A stretch of 64,000 nt of DNA from Paraburkholderia ultramafica (GTDB taxonomy: Bacteria; Pseudomonadota; Gammaproteobacteria; Burkholderiales; Burkholderiaceae), in contig NZ_CADIKK010000006.1 of the NCBI RefSeq assembly GCF_902859915.1, positions 1 to 64,000 on the forward strand, read 5' to 3'. The notes below the pieces were generated by a model. That model was given only the letters and a program-made list of their open reading frames with translations. It had not been told where the DNA came from and did no database searches. The translations under genes and the position numbers were made by a program. Position 1 is the first letter of the stretch; every line of letters starts with the position of its first letter. This document shows, in pieces, positions 53,824 to 62,441 of the stretch.

Positions 53824-54750
53824 ATGGATATTGTACTGTATGCCCTCACTGCGCTCCTCTACGGCGGTCTTGCCGTGGCTGGCTGGCGCGCGCACCGGCT
53901 CGCCGCCGTGCGACCCATGCTCGAGAGCGTGCCGCCGGTGCCCGCCGCCGCGGGCGCGCCGGCCGCTTCCGCTGCTTCGGGCATGAGCACGTCGGGCCGT
54001 GCGCTGCTGTTCGTCGCGCTGCTCGCGCACGGCGTGCTGCTGCACACCACCATCTTTCCGCAGAACGCAATGGTGTTCGGGTTCGCGTTCGCGCTGTCGG
54101 CGATGTTCTGGCTCGGCGCCGGCATCTACTGGATAGAGAGCTTTTTCTTTCCGCTCGACGGCCTGCGTCTGCTGGTGTTGCCGCTTGCCTGCGTCGCGTC
54201 GCTGTTGCCGCTCGCGTTCAACGGCGTGCGCGTGCTGCCGTATTCGGCCGCGCCGATGTTCAAGCTGCACTTCCTGATCGCCAACATCGCATATGGTCTG
54301 TTTGCGATCGCGGCGCTGCACGCGATCCTGATGCTGCTGGTCGAGCGGCGTCTGCATGCGATGCGCGGCGGCATCGCGCAGCGACATGCGGCCGCGGCGG
54401 GCAACGGCTGGCTGTCGAGCTGGCTCGATACGCTGCCGCCGCTGCTGACGCTGGAGAAGCTGCTGTTCCGTTTGATCGGCGCGGGTTTCGTGCTGCTGAC
54501 GCTGACCCTCCTGTCGGGCATCCTGTTCAGCGAACAACTGGTCGACCGCGCGTTGCGGCTCGATCACAAGACCGTCTTCGCGATTCTTTCCTGGGTGATG
54601 TTCGGCGCGCTGCTGACCGCGCGCAAGGTGTCCGGCTGGCGCGGCCGTGCGGCATTGCGCTGGGTGCTGGCGTCGTTCGTCGCGCTGTTGCTGGCGTACG
54701 TCGGCAGCCGTTTTGTTTTCGAGGTGCTGTTGCACCGTGCTGTAGTGTGA
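53824..54750 (+). CDS. cytochrome c assembly (CcsA/YpjD-like) membrane protein
   Basis: 308 residues with about eight membrane helices and the cytochrome c assembly domain: FWLGAGIYWIESFFFPLDGL, KLHFLIANIAYGLFAIAALHAI, and LDHKTVFAILSWVMFGALL with conserved His residues. Such YpjD/HemX-like proteins sit beside ffh in many proteobacteria. A role in heme handling is inferred from the family; no ccs partner gene is nearby. The ATG is close to the divergent ffh promoter. Confidence 0.85.
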   Translation: MDIVLYALTALLYGGLAVAGWRAHRLAAVRPMLESVPPVPAAAGAPAASAASGMSTSGRALLFVALLAHGVLLHTTIFPQNAMVFGFAFALSAMFWLGAGIYWIESFFFPLDGLRLLVLPLACVASLLPLAFNGVRVLPYSAAPMFKLHFLIANIAYGLFAIAALHAILMLLVERRLHAMRGGIAQRHAAAAGNGWLSSWLDTLPPLLTLEKLLFRLIGAGFVLLTLTLLSGILFSEQLVDRALRLDHKTVFAILSWVMFGALLTARKVSGWRGRAALRWVLASFVALLLAYVGSRFVFEVLLHRAVV

Positions 54751-54759
54751 GCGTGTCCC

Positions 54760-55065
54760 ATGCGACAAATATTTTTGCTGATCCTGTTGTTCATCGTCGG
54801 CCAATGGCTGGTGAAGGCGCTGCGTCGTCATGACGCGCAAATGGCGCAACGTACCGGCGCCGGTGCTGGCGCGAGTGGCGCCGCTGGCGGCGCCAAAGGC
54901 GCGAACGGCGACGCGCCGCAACTCGCCGAGCCGATGATCCGCTGCGTCGAGTGCGGCGTGCATGCGCCGAAGAGCGACTCGGTGATGGTGGCGGGGCAGC
55001 CGTTCTGCAGCGCCGCACACGCGCAGCGTCACGGCGCGCGTCCCACGGGCCGCGACGCTCGATGA
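54760..55065 (+). CDS. small membrane-anchored zinc-ribbon-like protein (PP0621 type)
   Basis: 101 residues. An N-terminal membrane segment (IFLLILLFIVGQWLV, about 4-18) is followed by an Ala/Gly-rich linker and a C-terminal CVECGVHAPKSDSVMVAGQPFCSAAH, with C-x2-C and C-x3-H, which looks like a zinc site of the same kind as preprotein or TRASH-like ribbons. It resembles the PP0621 family of unknown function. It lies nine bases past the ypjD-like gene and its stop overlaps the ampD start. Confidence 0.75.
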   Translation: MRQIFLLILLFIVGQWLVKALRRHDAQMAQRTGAGAGASGAAGGAKGANGDAPQLAEPMIRCVECGVHAPKSDSVMVAGQPFCSAAHAQRHGARPTGRDAR

Positions 55066-55658
55066 GCGTCGAGGTCGCCGTCGATGCCGACGGTTGGGTC
55101 GCTGCCGCACGCAAACTGCCATCGCCGAATTTCGAAGCGCGCCCTGAAGGGGCCGTGCCGACGCTGATCGTCGTCCACAACATCAGCCTGCCGCCCAATG
55201 AGTTCGGCGGCACGGCGATCGCCGAACTGTTCCAGAACACGCTCGATTGCGACGCCCACCCGTACTACGACTCGCACCTGCGCGGCGTGCGGGTGTCGGC
55301 GCATTTCGTGATTCAGCGCGACGGCGCGCTCGAACAGTTCGTGTCGTGCAACGAGCGCGCGTGGCACGCCGGGCCGTCGAATTTTTTCGGCCGCGAGCGC
55401 TGCAATGATTTCTCGATCGGCATCGAGCTGGAGGGCAGCGACACCACTGCCTTCGAAGCGGCGCAATACCGCACGCTCGGTGCGCTGGTGAGCGCGCTGA
55501 AGGCGCGCTATCCGGTCGAAGCGCTGGCCGGTCACTCGGACATCGCCCCCGGCCGCAAGACCGATCCGGGGCCTCATTTCGAGTGGCAGCGTCTGCAAAG
55601 CGACACGTCCCTCGCCGATCGGTATTTCCCCTATCTCAAGTTTTCCGAAACGCCGTAA
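55062..55658 (+). CDS. ampD: 1,6-anhydro-MurNAc-L-alanine amidase AmpD
   Basis: Cytoplasmic zinc amidase of peptidoglycan recycling, cutting anhydromuropeptides that otherwise induce AmpC through AmpR. 198 residues, Amidase_2 fold: VVHNISLPPNEFGG with ligand H39, VSAHFVIQRDG, IGIELEGSD, and GHSDIAPGRKTDPGPHF with the second His and Asp. ATG 55062 overlaps the previous stop (ATGA). Confidence 0.94.
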   Translation: MSVEVAVDADGWVAAARKLPSPNFEARPEGAVPTLIVVHNISLPPNEFGGTAIAELFQNTLDCDAHPYYDSHLRGVRVSAHFVIQRDGALEQFVSCNERAWHAGPSNFFGRERCNDFSIGIELEGSDTTAFEAAQYRTLGALVSALKARYPVEALAGHSDIAPGRKTDPGPHFEWQRLQSDTSLADRYFPYLKFSETP

Positions 55659-55688
55659 CGACCCTTCGCGCGAGTTCGCGTGATGCGA

Positions 55689-55715
55689 GGAGAACGAGGC
55701 GCTGCCTTGTTCTCC
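55689..55715. other. hairpin after ampD
   Basis: GGAGAACGAGGC (55689-55700), loop GCT, GCCTTGTTCTCC (55704-55715), a 12-bp stem with one G-T pair. No T run follows, so it may be only a transcript-end structure. Confidence 0.5.
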
Positions 55716-55795
55716 GGGGAGGCGGCTGCGCGCCGCGCGATCCGGATGTCAAGACTTTGAAGGCAAATAAATCGATTTGATCTGTCTTGAATCTC

Positions 55796-55840
55796 CACTA
55801 TACTTGGTGCCACAAATTCAGTTTTGCACTATATCTTGTG
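55796..55840. promoter_or_regulatory. two NrdR boxes 31 bp apart
   Basis: CACTATACTTGGTG (55796-55809) and CACTATATCTTGTG (55827-55840) resemble the NrdR consensus (ACACWATATATWGTGT core). Their starts are 31 bases apart, three helical turns, as usual for NrdR pairs before ribonucleotide reductase genes. Confidence 0.85.
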
Positions 55841-55845
55841 TTTGG

Positions 55846-55878
55846 TGTGTATAACTCTGTGCATAACTGAGTGCATAA
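55846..55878. promoter_or_regulatory. three tandem DnaA boxes
   Basis: On the minus strand: TTATACACA (55854-55846), TTATGCACA (55866-55858), TTATGCACT (55878-55870). Two fit TTATNCACA fully and the third misses the last base. Starts are 12 bases apart. They follow the NrdR boxes by 5 bases; a possible -10 TATAAC (55850-55855) overlaps the first. Confidence 0.8.
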
Positions 55879-56187
55879 GTCATGCGGCGCCCGCTCTCCG
55901 AGCATGGCGCCCCAAGCGTTCCAGGCAACGAAAAAAATTCCTGTGACGCAGCCGGTAGGACCACCGGCGGCATCCAGAAGCATTCAGGAAAAGGACCTGG
56001 CAAGTGATCGCGACAGACACGATGAAGACCGTTACGAATTCGAACCAGGCTTCTTCGCAGTCGCATCCCGCCAACCGGCCCGGCCGGCCTTTTTCCTGCA
56101 CCCCATCGCTTGCGCACGCGCCAGCGCGGCGTTCGATTTAATCCGCGGCACTCGCCGCAACATTTCCAGAGACCAGGAGCTTTGCCC
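55879..56187 (+). other. long leader before nrdA
   Basis: About 310 bases between the DnaA boxes and the nrdA ATG. I see no gene. AGGAG (56174-56178) is the nrdA ribosome site. Confidence 0.5.
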
Positions 56188-59184
56188 ATGCAAACCACCG
56201 ACAACGTGACGACCCGGTATGAGGGCTCACCGACTGGCCAGGCCTTCGGCCAGGCACAAGGCGCACAAGCGCTCGCGTCGCAGACGACCTACGCCGACTA
56301 CAAGGTGATCCGTCGCAATGGCAGCGTGGTGTCGTTCGAACCGTCGAAGATCGCCATCGCCGTGACGAAGGCATTTCTGGCCGTCAACGGTGGTCAAGGC
56401 GCGGCATCGGCGCGGGTGCGCGAACTGGTCGAGCAGCTCACGCAGAACGTGGTGCGCGCACTCGTGCGCAGCCGCCCGAACGGCGGCACGTTCCATATCG
56501 AAGACATTCAGGATCAGGTCGAACTCGCGCTGATGCGCGGCGGCGAACACAACGTCGCTCGCGCGTACGTGCTGTATCGCGAGAAGCGCACGCAGGCGCG
56601 CGGTCATGACGAGCAGGTCGCCGGCAGCGCGCCGGGTCTGAACGTCACCGACAACGGCGTCACGCGTCCGCTCGATCTGGCTGCGCTGCGCGGCATCATC
56701 GAATCCGCCTGCGCGAACCTGGGCGACGCCGTGAGCGCCGAGCCGATCGTCGCGGAAACGGTGAAGAACCTGTACGACGGCGTGCCGATGAGCCAGGTCT
56801 ACGACTCGGCGATTCTGGCTGCGCGCACGATGATCGAAAAGGACCCGGCGTACAGCCAGGTCACCGCGCGCATCCTGCTGCACACGATCCGCCGCGAGAT
56901 CCTCGAAGAAGAAGTCACGCAAGCCGAAATGGGCGAGCGCTACGCCGAGTACTTCCCGCAGTTCATCAAGTGCGGCGTGCAAGCCGAGCTGCTCGACGAC
57001 AAGCTGCTGCAGTTCGACCTGAAGCGCCTGGGCGCCGCGCTCGACAACAACCGCGACCTGCAATTCGGCTACCTCGGTCTGCAAACGCTGTACGACCGCT
57101 ACTTCCTGCATCACGACAACGTGCGCATCGAAATGCCGCAGGCATTCTTTATGCGTGTCGCGATGGGCCTGTCGCTGAACGAGATCGACCGTGAAGCGCG
57201 CGCGATCGAGTTCTACAACGTGCTGTCGAGCTTCGACTTCATGTCGTCGACGCCGACGCTGTTCAACTCGGGCACCCGCCGTTCGCAACTGTCGTCGTGC
57301 TACCTGACGACGGTCGACGACGACCTCGACGGCATCTACGAAGCGCTGAAGGAAAACGCGCTGCTGTCGAAGTTCGCCGGCGGTCTGGGCAACGACTGGA
57401 CGCGTGTGCGCGCGCTCGGCTCGCACATCAAGGGCACCAACGGCAAGTCGCAAGGCGTCGTGCCGTTCCTGAAGGTCGTCAACGACACGGCGGTCGCCGT
57501 GAACCAGGGCGGCAAGCGCAAGGGCGCGGTGTGCGCGTACCTGGAAACGTGGCACCTCGACATCGAAGAATTCCTCGAACTGCGCAAGAACACCGGCGAC
57601 GACCGTCGTCGCACGCACGACATGAACACGGCGAACTGGATTCCCGATCTGTTCATGAAGCGCGTGATGGAAGGCGGCGACTGGACGCTGTTCTCGCCGT
57701 CCACCTGCCCGGACCTGCACGACAAGTTCGGCGCCGAGTTCGAAACGGCTTACACGGCTTACGAAGACAAGGTCGCGCGCGGCGAGATCAAGCTGTTCAA
57801 GAAGCTTCCGGCGGCGCAACTGTGGCGCAAGATGCTGGGCATGCTGTTCGAAACCGGCCACCCGTGGATCACGTTCAAGGATCCGTGCAATGTGCGCTCG
57901 CCGCAACAGCACGTCGGCGTCGTCCACTCGTCGAACTTGTGCACGGAAATCACGCTGAACACCAGCGACGCCGAAATCGCCGTCTGCAACCTGGGCTCGG
58001 TGAACCTCGTCGCGCACCTGAAGGAACAGGCCGACGGCACGCTGGCGCTCGACCACGACAAGCTCAAGCGCACCGTCAGCGTGGCGATGCGCATGCTCGA
58101 CAACGTGATCGACATCAACTACTACGCGGTCGCCAAGGCACGTAACTCGAACCTGAAGCACCGTCCGGTCGGCCTCGGCATCATGGGCTTCCAGGACTGC
58201 CTGCATCTGCTGCGCACGCCGTACTCGTCGCAAGAGGCGGTCGCGTTCGCCGACACGTCGATGGAAGCGGTGTGCTACTACGCTTACTACGCGTCGACCG
58301 AGCTGGCGCAGGAGCGCGGCCGCTATTCGAGCTACCGCGGCTCGCTGTGGGATCGCGGCATCCTCCCGCAAGACTCGGTGAAGCTGCTCGAGCAGGCGCG
58401 CGGCGGCTATGTCGAAGTCGATTCGAGCGAGTCGATGGACTGGACCGAACTGCGTTCGCGCATCGCCACCTACGGCATGCGCAACTCGAACTGCGTCGCG
58501 ATCGCGCCGACGGCGACGATCTCGAACATCATCGGCGTGTCGGCCTGCATCGAACCGACCTTCCAGAACCTGTATGTGAAGTCGAACCTGTCGGGCGAAT
58601 TCACGGTGGTCAACGACTACCTGGTGCGCGACCTGAAGGCGCGCGGCCTGTGGGACGAAGTGATGGTCGCCGACCTGAAGTACTTCGACGGCACGCTGTC
58701 GCGCATCGACCGCATTCCGGCCGACCTGCGCGCGATCTACGCAACCGCGTTCGAACTCGATCCGGTGTGGCTGGTCGAGGCGGCCTCGCGTCGTCAGAAG
58801 TGGATCGACCAGGCGCAGTCGCTGAACATCTACATGGGCGGCGCCTCGGGTAAGAAGCTCGACGAGATCTACAAGCTCGCATGGGTGCGCGGTCTGAAGA
58901 CGACCTACTACCTGCGCACGATGGCGGCGACGCACGTCGAGAAGTCGACGGTGGCGCACGGCGCGCTGAACGCGGTGAGCTCGGGTGGCGGCGAAGCGTC
59001 GGGCGGTGCAGCAGGCGGCGCGGCGGGTGGCTTCGGCGTGAGCGGCGGCGCAGCATCGGGCGGTATCCAGGCTGCTGCGGCAGCGCCGGCCGTCGCGGTG
59101 GAAGCAGCGCCGGAAGCGGATGGTCCGGTGTGCATGATGCGTCCGGGCGACCCTGGCTTTGAAGAGTGCGAGGCTTGCCAGTAA
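56188..59184 (+). CDS. nrdA: class Ia ribonucleotide reductase, large subunit
   Basis: Reduces NDPs to dNDPs with the NrdB radical. 998 residues: N-terminal ATP-cone (KVIRRNGSVVSFEPSKIAIAV onward, about 40-130) for allosteric activity control, then the 10-stranded barrel. Active-site pieces are C371 in SQLSSCYLTT, N583-L-C585-T-E587, and the ATISNIIG loop. The C-terminal shuttle CEACQ carries C994 and C997, reached through a Gly/Ala-rich linker of about 50 residues. ATG 56188 follows AGGAG. NrdR and DnaA boxes upstream indicate control. Confidence 0.96.
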   Translation: MQTTDNVTTRYEGSPTGQAFGQAQGAQALASQTTYADYKVIRRNGSVVSFEPSKIAIAVTKAFLAVNGGQGAASARVRELVEQLTQNVVRALVRSRPNGGTFHIEDIQDQVELALMRGGEHNVARAYVLYREKRTQARGHDEQVAGSAPGLNVTDNGVTRPLDLAALRGIIESACANLGDAVSAEPIVAETVKNLYDGVPMSQVYDSAILAARTMIEKDPAYSQVTARILLHTIRREILEEEVTQAEMGERYAEYFPQFIKCGVQAELLDDKLLQFDLKRLGAALDNNRDLQFGYLGLQTLYDRYFLHHDNVRIEMPQAFFMRVAMGLSLNEIDREARAIEFYNVLSSFDFMSSTPTLFNSGTRRSQLSSCYLTTVDDDLDGIYEALKENALLSKFAGGLGNDWTRVRALGSHIKGTNGKSQGVVPFLKVVNDTAVAVNQGGKRKGAVCAYLETWHLDIEEFLELRKNTGDDRRRTHDMNTANWIPDLFMKRVMEGGDWTLFSPSTCPDLHDKFGAEFETAYTAYEDKVARGEIKLFKKLPAAQLWRKMLGMLFETGHPWITFKDPCNVRSPQQHVGVVHSSNLCTEITLNTSDAEIAVCNLGSVNLVAHLKEQADGTLALDHDKLKRTVSVAMRMLDNVIDINYYAVAKARNSNLKHRPVGLGIMGFQDCLHLLRTPYSSQEAVAFADTSMEAVCYYAYYASTELAQERGRYSSYRGSLWDRGILPQDSVKLLEQARGGYVEVDSSESMDWTELRSRIATYGMRNSNCVAIAPTATISNIIGVSACIEPTFQNLYVKSNLSGEFTVVNDYLVRDLKARGLWDEVMVADLKYFDGTLSRIDRIPADLRAIYATAFELDPVWLVEAASRRQKWIDQAQSLNIYMGGASGKKLDEIYKLAWVRGLKTTYYLRTMAATHVEKSTVAHGALNAVSSGGGEASGGAAGGAAGGFGVSGGAASGGIQAAAAAPAVAVEAAPEADGPVCMMRPGDPGFEECEACQ

Positions 59185-59869
59185 GTATCTGGCAGGCAGC
59201 AGGATCGCTGCTTGCTGACGGGTGGTAGGTGATGACCCGCATGCAGCGATCCAGGCACCGGGTAGAGACGAAACAGAAGTGAAGCCGACGAGCGGCGCGG
59301 CGAGCGAGACCGAACCAGGTGAAGGGATCGAAGTCGTGCCGCTCATCGACAGCAGTGCAGCAATGCAGGCAACTGAAGTCGTGAAGTGACAGGCTCGGCG
59401 GCAGAGCAGCAATCAGCAGTCGGCAACACCGGACGAAGCGCGCGACACAGCGCGCTCGGCAAACGCCTCGATCGATGGGTCGATCAACCTGACCGGCCGC
59501 GTGCATCGCTCGACATGGCATTGAACTTCACCTCGCTAGCGCAGATGTAACGGACTACGCGGTCCACGCGGACCACCGCGACGAGCCACGCGAGGCAGCA
59601 GTCAGCAACCGCAAGACGCTGCAGACAGGCTCCGCAATACAGATAGATAGAGCAGCGAAATGTCGCTTCGACACGCTGCTCTTCGAGCTCGCGAAGCACG
59701 TCGACGACACGCGTTCAACACGCTTCACTCGACGCGTCATACACAGTCCGTTGAACAAAGTGTTGTATGAACGTAGCAACGCGAATCGAAAACAGGATTT
59801 TTCATCAGCGAACTCTTTTATCGCTCGTGAAAAGATGGTACAAACCGTTCTAAATTGATGGTGACATTT
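59185..59869 (+). other. long intergenic region between nrdA and nrdB
   Basis: 685 bases without a supported gene, unusually long for nrdAB. It holds an inverted repeat GGATCGCTGC (59202-59211) / GCAGCGATCC (59243-59252) just after nrdA, further small palindromes such as GGTCC-ACGC-GGACC, and an AT-richer stretch (59750-59870) where an nrdB promoter could lie. No NrdR or DnaA box was seen here. Confidence 0.6.
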
Positions 59870-61105
59870 ATGCTCAACTGGGATGACGAGATCACTGCCG
59901 TAACTCCCTCGAGCGGCGCGCAACAGAATGCTTTGCGCAACGCAACGGGACCGGCTGTCGGTTCGCAAGTCGGAACGCGTTCCGCTCCTCATGCTCCCTC
60001 GGCTCAAGACGTGTTCGCGAACGACATCGCAGTCGCTCCCGTCACTCATGTTGCCCACGCTGCTGCCGGAACGGCTGCCGTTTCCGAAGCGCGGGTCAAC
60101 GTCGCCGACAAGCGCATCATCAACGGCCAGACCGACGTCAATCAGTTGGTGCCGTTCAAGTACAAGTGGGCCTGGGAAAAGTATCTGGCGGGTTGCGCCA
60201 ACCACTGGATGCCGCAAGAAGTGAACATGTCGCGCGACATCGCCTTGTGGAAAGACCCGAACGGGCTGACCGAAGACGAGCGCCGCATCGTCAAGCGCAA
60301 CCTGGGCTTCTTCGTGACGGCCGACTCGCTGGCCGCCAACAACATCGTGCTGGGCACCTACCGCCACATCACGGCGCCCGAATGCCGCCAGTTCCTGCTG
60401 CGCCAGGCGTTCGAAGAGGCGATCCACACGCACGCTTACCAGTACATCGTCGAATCGCTGGGCCTCGACGAAGGCGAAATCTTCAACGCGTATCACGAGG
60501 TTTCCTCGATCCGCGCGAAAGACGAATTCCTGATTCCGTACATCCACGTGCTGACCGACCCGGCCTTCAAGACCGGTACGCTCGAGGCAGACCAGACCCT
60601 GCTGCGCTCGCTGATCGTGTTCGCCTGTGTGATGGAAGGCCTGTTCTTCTACGTCGGCTTTACACAAATCCTGGCGCTCGGCCGCCAGAACAAGATGACC
60701 GGCGCGGCGGAACAGTACCAGTACATCCTGCGCGACGAGTCGATGCACTGCAACTTCGGCATCGACCTGATCAACCAGATCAAACTCGAAAACCCGCAAC
60801 TCTGGACGGCTGAGTTCCGCGCGGAAATCCGCGAGATCTTCCAGCAGGCGGTCGAACTTGAATATCGTTACGCAGAAGACACGATGCCGCGCGGGGTGCT
60901 CGGCCTCAATGCGTCGATGTTCAAGAGCTATCTGCGCTTCATCTGCAACCGCCGTTGCCAGCAGATCGGTCTCGATCCGCTGTACCCGAACGAGGAAAAC
61001 CCGTTCCCGTGGATGAGCGAGATGATCGACCTGAAGAAGGAGCGCAACTTCTTCGAGACGCGAGTGATCGAATATCAAACTGGCGGCGCGCTGACCTGGG
61101 AGTGA
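59870..61105 (+). CDS. nrdB: class Ia ribonucleotide reductase, small subunit
   Basis: Di-iron tyrosyl-radical subunit. 411 residues, with ligands E183-x-x-H186 and radical Tyr Y190 in [11 protein letters not shown], the later Glu in [10 protein letters not shown], and Glu/His in DESMHCNFG. The first 80 residues are Ala/Thr/Val-rich and look disordered; the conserved part begins at [18 protein letters not shown] 59870 ([11 protein letters not shown]) matches family N-termini, the ATGs five codons earlier are less likely. It is apart from nrdA by 685 bases, so it may have its own promoter. Confidence 0.95.
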   Translation: MLNWDDEITAVTPSSGAQQNALRNATGPAVGSQVGTRSAPHAPSAQDVFANDIAVAPVTHVAHAAAGTAAVSEARVNVADKRIINGQTDVNQLVPFKYKWAWEKYLAGCANHWMPQEVNMSRDIALWKDPNGLTEDERRIVKRNLGFFVTADSLAANNIVLGTYRHITAPECRQFLLRQAFEEAIHTHAYQYIVESLGLDEGEIFNAYHEVSSIRAKDEFLIPYIHVLTDPAFKTGTLEADQTLLRSLIVFACVMEGLFFYVGFTQILALGRQNKMTGAAEQYQYILRDESMHCNFGIDLINQIKLENPQLWTAEFRAEIREIFQQAVELEYRYAEDTMPRGVLGLNASMFKSYLRFICNRRCQQIGLDPLYPNEENPFPWMSEMIDLKKERNFFETRVIEYQTGGALTWE

Positions 61106-61539
61106 TCCGGGTTCGTGTTGCAGATGCATTCATCGATGGGGATGCCGTGGGCTTCGGCCGCGGCAAATTTGGTTAGGAGCAGAATCGCCTGATGCAAAGC
61201 GTGCCCGGTGCCTTAGCGGCCCACAAACATGACAGGCACTTTGCGAACCCTTCAGTGGGATGGGCAAACTTCCCCCCGGAAAAAGCCGCTGGCGTCACCG
61301 CCGGCGGCTCGATCAAGCAATTGCCGGCGTTGAGATTCAACGCCGATCAGATCTGGCGCGCGGTGCCTGTTGGCACGGCGCGCCTTACCGCATTCATTAG
61401 CGTAAGCGCGCAGCACCTGCGTACGCCGATGAATAGCCCGCTTCGTAGCGCGCGCCCTGAGAAGCGTCCGCGGGAAGCGGGTTTTGACGAAGGGTGTAGT
61501 TTGAACTGACTCTCATCTGAAAACCTGAAGGAGAAAATG
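61106..61539 (+). other. intergenic region with two strong hairpins
   Basis: 434 bases between nrdB and the histone-like gene. GGCGTTGA-GAT-TCAACGCC (61326-61344) is a perfect 8-bp hairpin, and 61355-61384 forms GGCGCGC/GCGCGCC plus GTGCC/GGCAC with loop TGTT and one G/G mismatch. Neither has a T run. A 105-codon open frame across it shows no known domain. Confidence 0.6.
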
Positions 61540-62151
61540 ATGGCAACTGCAAAGAAAGCCGCCGCCAAGAAACCCGCAGCGAAGAAGGTCGCGGCAAAGA
61601 AGGCTGCTCCGGCTAAGAAAGTCGCTGCCAAGAAAGTCGCAGTGAAGAAGGTTGCAGCGAAGAAGGTTGCAGCGAAGAAGGTTGCAGCGAAGAAGGCAGC
61701 ACCGGCGAAGAAGGTTGCAGCGAAGAAAGCTGCACCGGCCAAGAAGGTTGCAGCCAAGAAAGTCGCAGCGAAGAAAGTTGCTGTGAAGAAGGTTGCAGCG
61801 AAGAAGGCAGCGCCGGCCAAGAAAGCCGCAGTGAAGAAGGTTGCAGCGAAGAAGGCAGCACCGGCGAAGAAGGCTGCTGCGAAGAAGGCGGCACCGGCCA
61901 AGAAGGCTGCTGCTAAAAAGGCTGCGCCCGCCAAGAAGGCTGCCGCTAAAAAGGCTGCACCTGCCAAGAAGGCTGCTGCGAAGAAGGCTGCCGCTCCTGC
62001 CAAGAAGGCTGCACCTGCGAAGAAGGCTGTCGCCAAGAAGGCTGCGCCTGCACCCGCTGCGACTTCTGTCTCGAGCGCACCGGCGGCGACGGTGAAGACC
62101 GCGCTGAACCCGGCAGCGGCATGGCCGTTCCCGACGGGCAGCCGCCCGTAA
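61540..62151 (+). CDS. histone H1-like Lys/Ala-repeat protein
   Basis: 203 residues made almost wholly of variants of AAKKAAPAKK and AAKKVAVKK units, the pattern of bacterial H1/AlgP-type nucleoid proteins. It is highly basic and has no folded domain until a non-repetitive tail ATVKTALNPAAAWPFPTGS. It probably binds DNA and may alter compaction; this is inferred from composition. AAGGAG stands 6 bases before ATG 61540; an ATG directly before it at 61537 is too close. DNA repeats underlie the protein repeats, so copy number may vary between strains. Confidence 0.88.
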   Translation: MATAKKAAAKKPAAKKVAAKKAAPAKKVAAKKVAVKKVAAKKVAAKKVAAKKAAPAKKVAAKKAAPAKKVAAKKVAAKKVAVKKVAAKKAAPAKKAAVKKVAAKKAAPAKKAAAKKAAPAKKAAAKKAAPAKKAAAKKAAPAKKAAAKKAAAPAKKAAPAKKAVAKKAAPAPAATSVSSAPAATVKTALNPAAAWPFPTGSRP

Positions 62152-62256
62152 GTGGCAGATAGGCGGTAGATAAGCGGTAGAAGTACTTCGACACGTCGCA
62201 CGACGTGTTCGATGATCGAGTGGCGCTCAAGCTGTGACGAGCGCTACTCGGTCAGG

Positions 62257-62292
62257 GTCCCGTTGCCGGTTTCCGGCGACGGGACTTTTTTT
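62257..62292 (+). terminator. terminator after the histone-like gene
   Basis: GTCCCGTTGCCGG (62257-62269) pairs with CCGGCGACGGGAC (62273-62285), one G-T wobble, then seven T. Confidence 0.92.
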
Positions 62293-62441
62293 GCCCAACG
62301 TTTTTGCGCCAGCGCTCACGAGCGATTGGAAACGGTCCGGCTGCAAAACATACAGGCGAAAAAAAACGCATGCACAGGGGAGGGCATGCGTTTGAGGTCG
62401 TCGCGGCGGCGTGTAAGCCAGCCGCGCGAGAGGGGAAATTG

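Noticed and set aside
56227..59412. A 1061-codon minus-strand open frame across nrdA
   Set aside because: Antisense shadow of nrdA, same cause and composition.
61192..61509. A 105-codon frame between nrdB and the histone-like gene
   Set aside because: No ribosome site, no recognisable domain, and it covers the hairpins. Treated as non-coding.
61347..62201. Minus-strand frame with long Ala/Phe repeats (AAFFAGAAF type)
   Set aside because: It is the reverse reading of the Lys/Ala repeats of the histone-like gene; no start signal.
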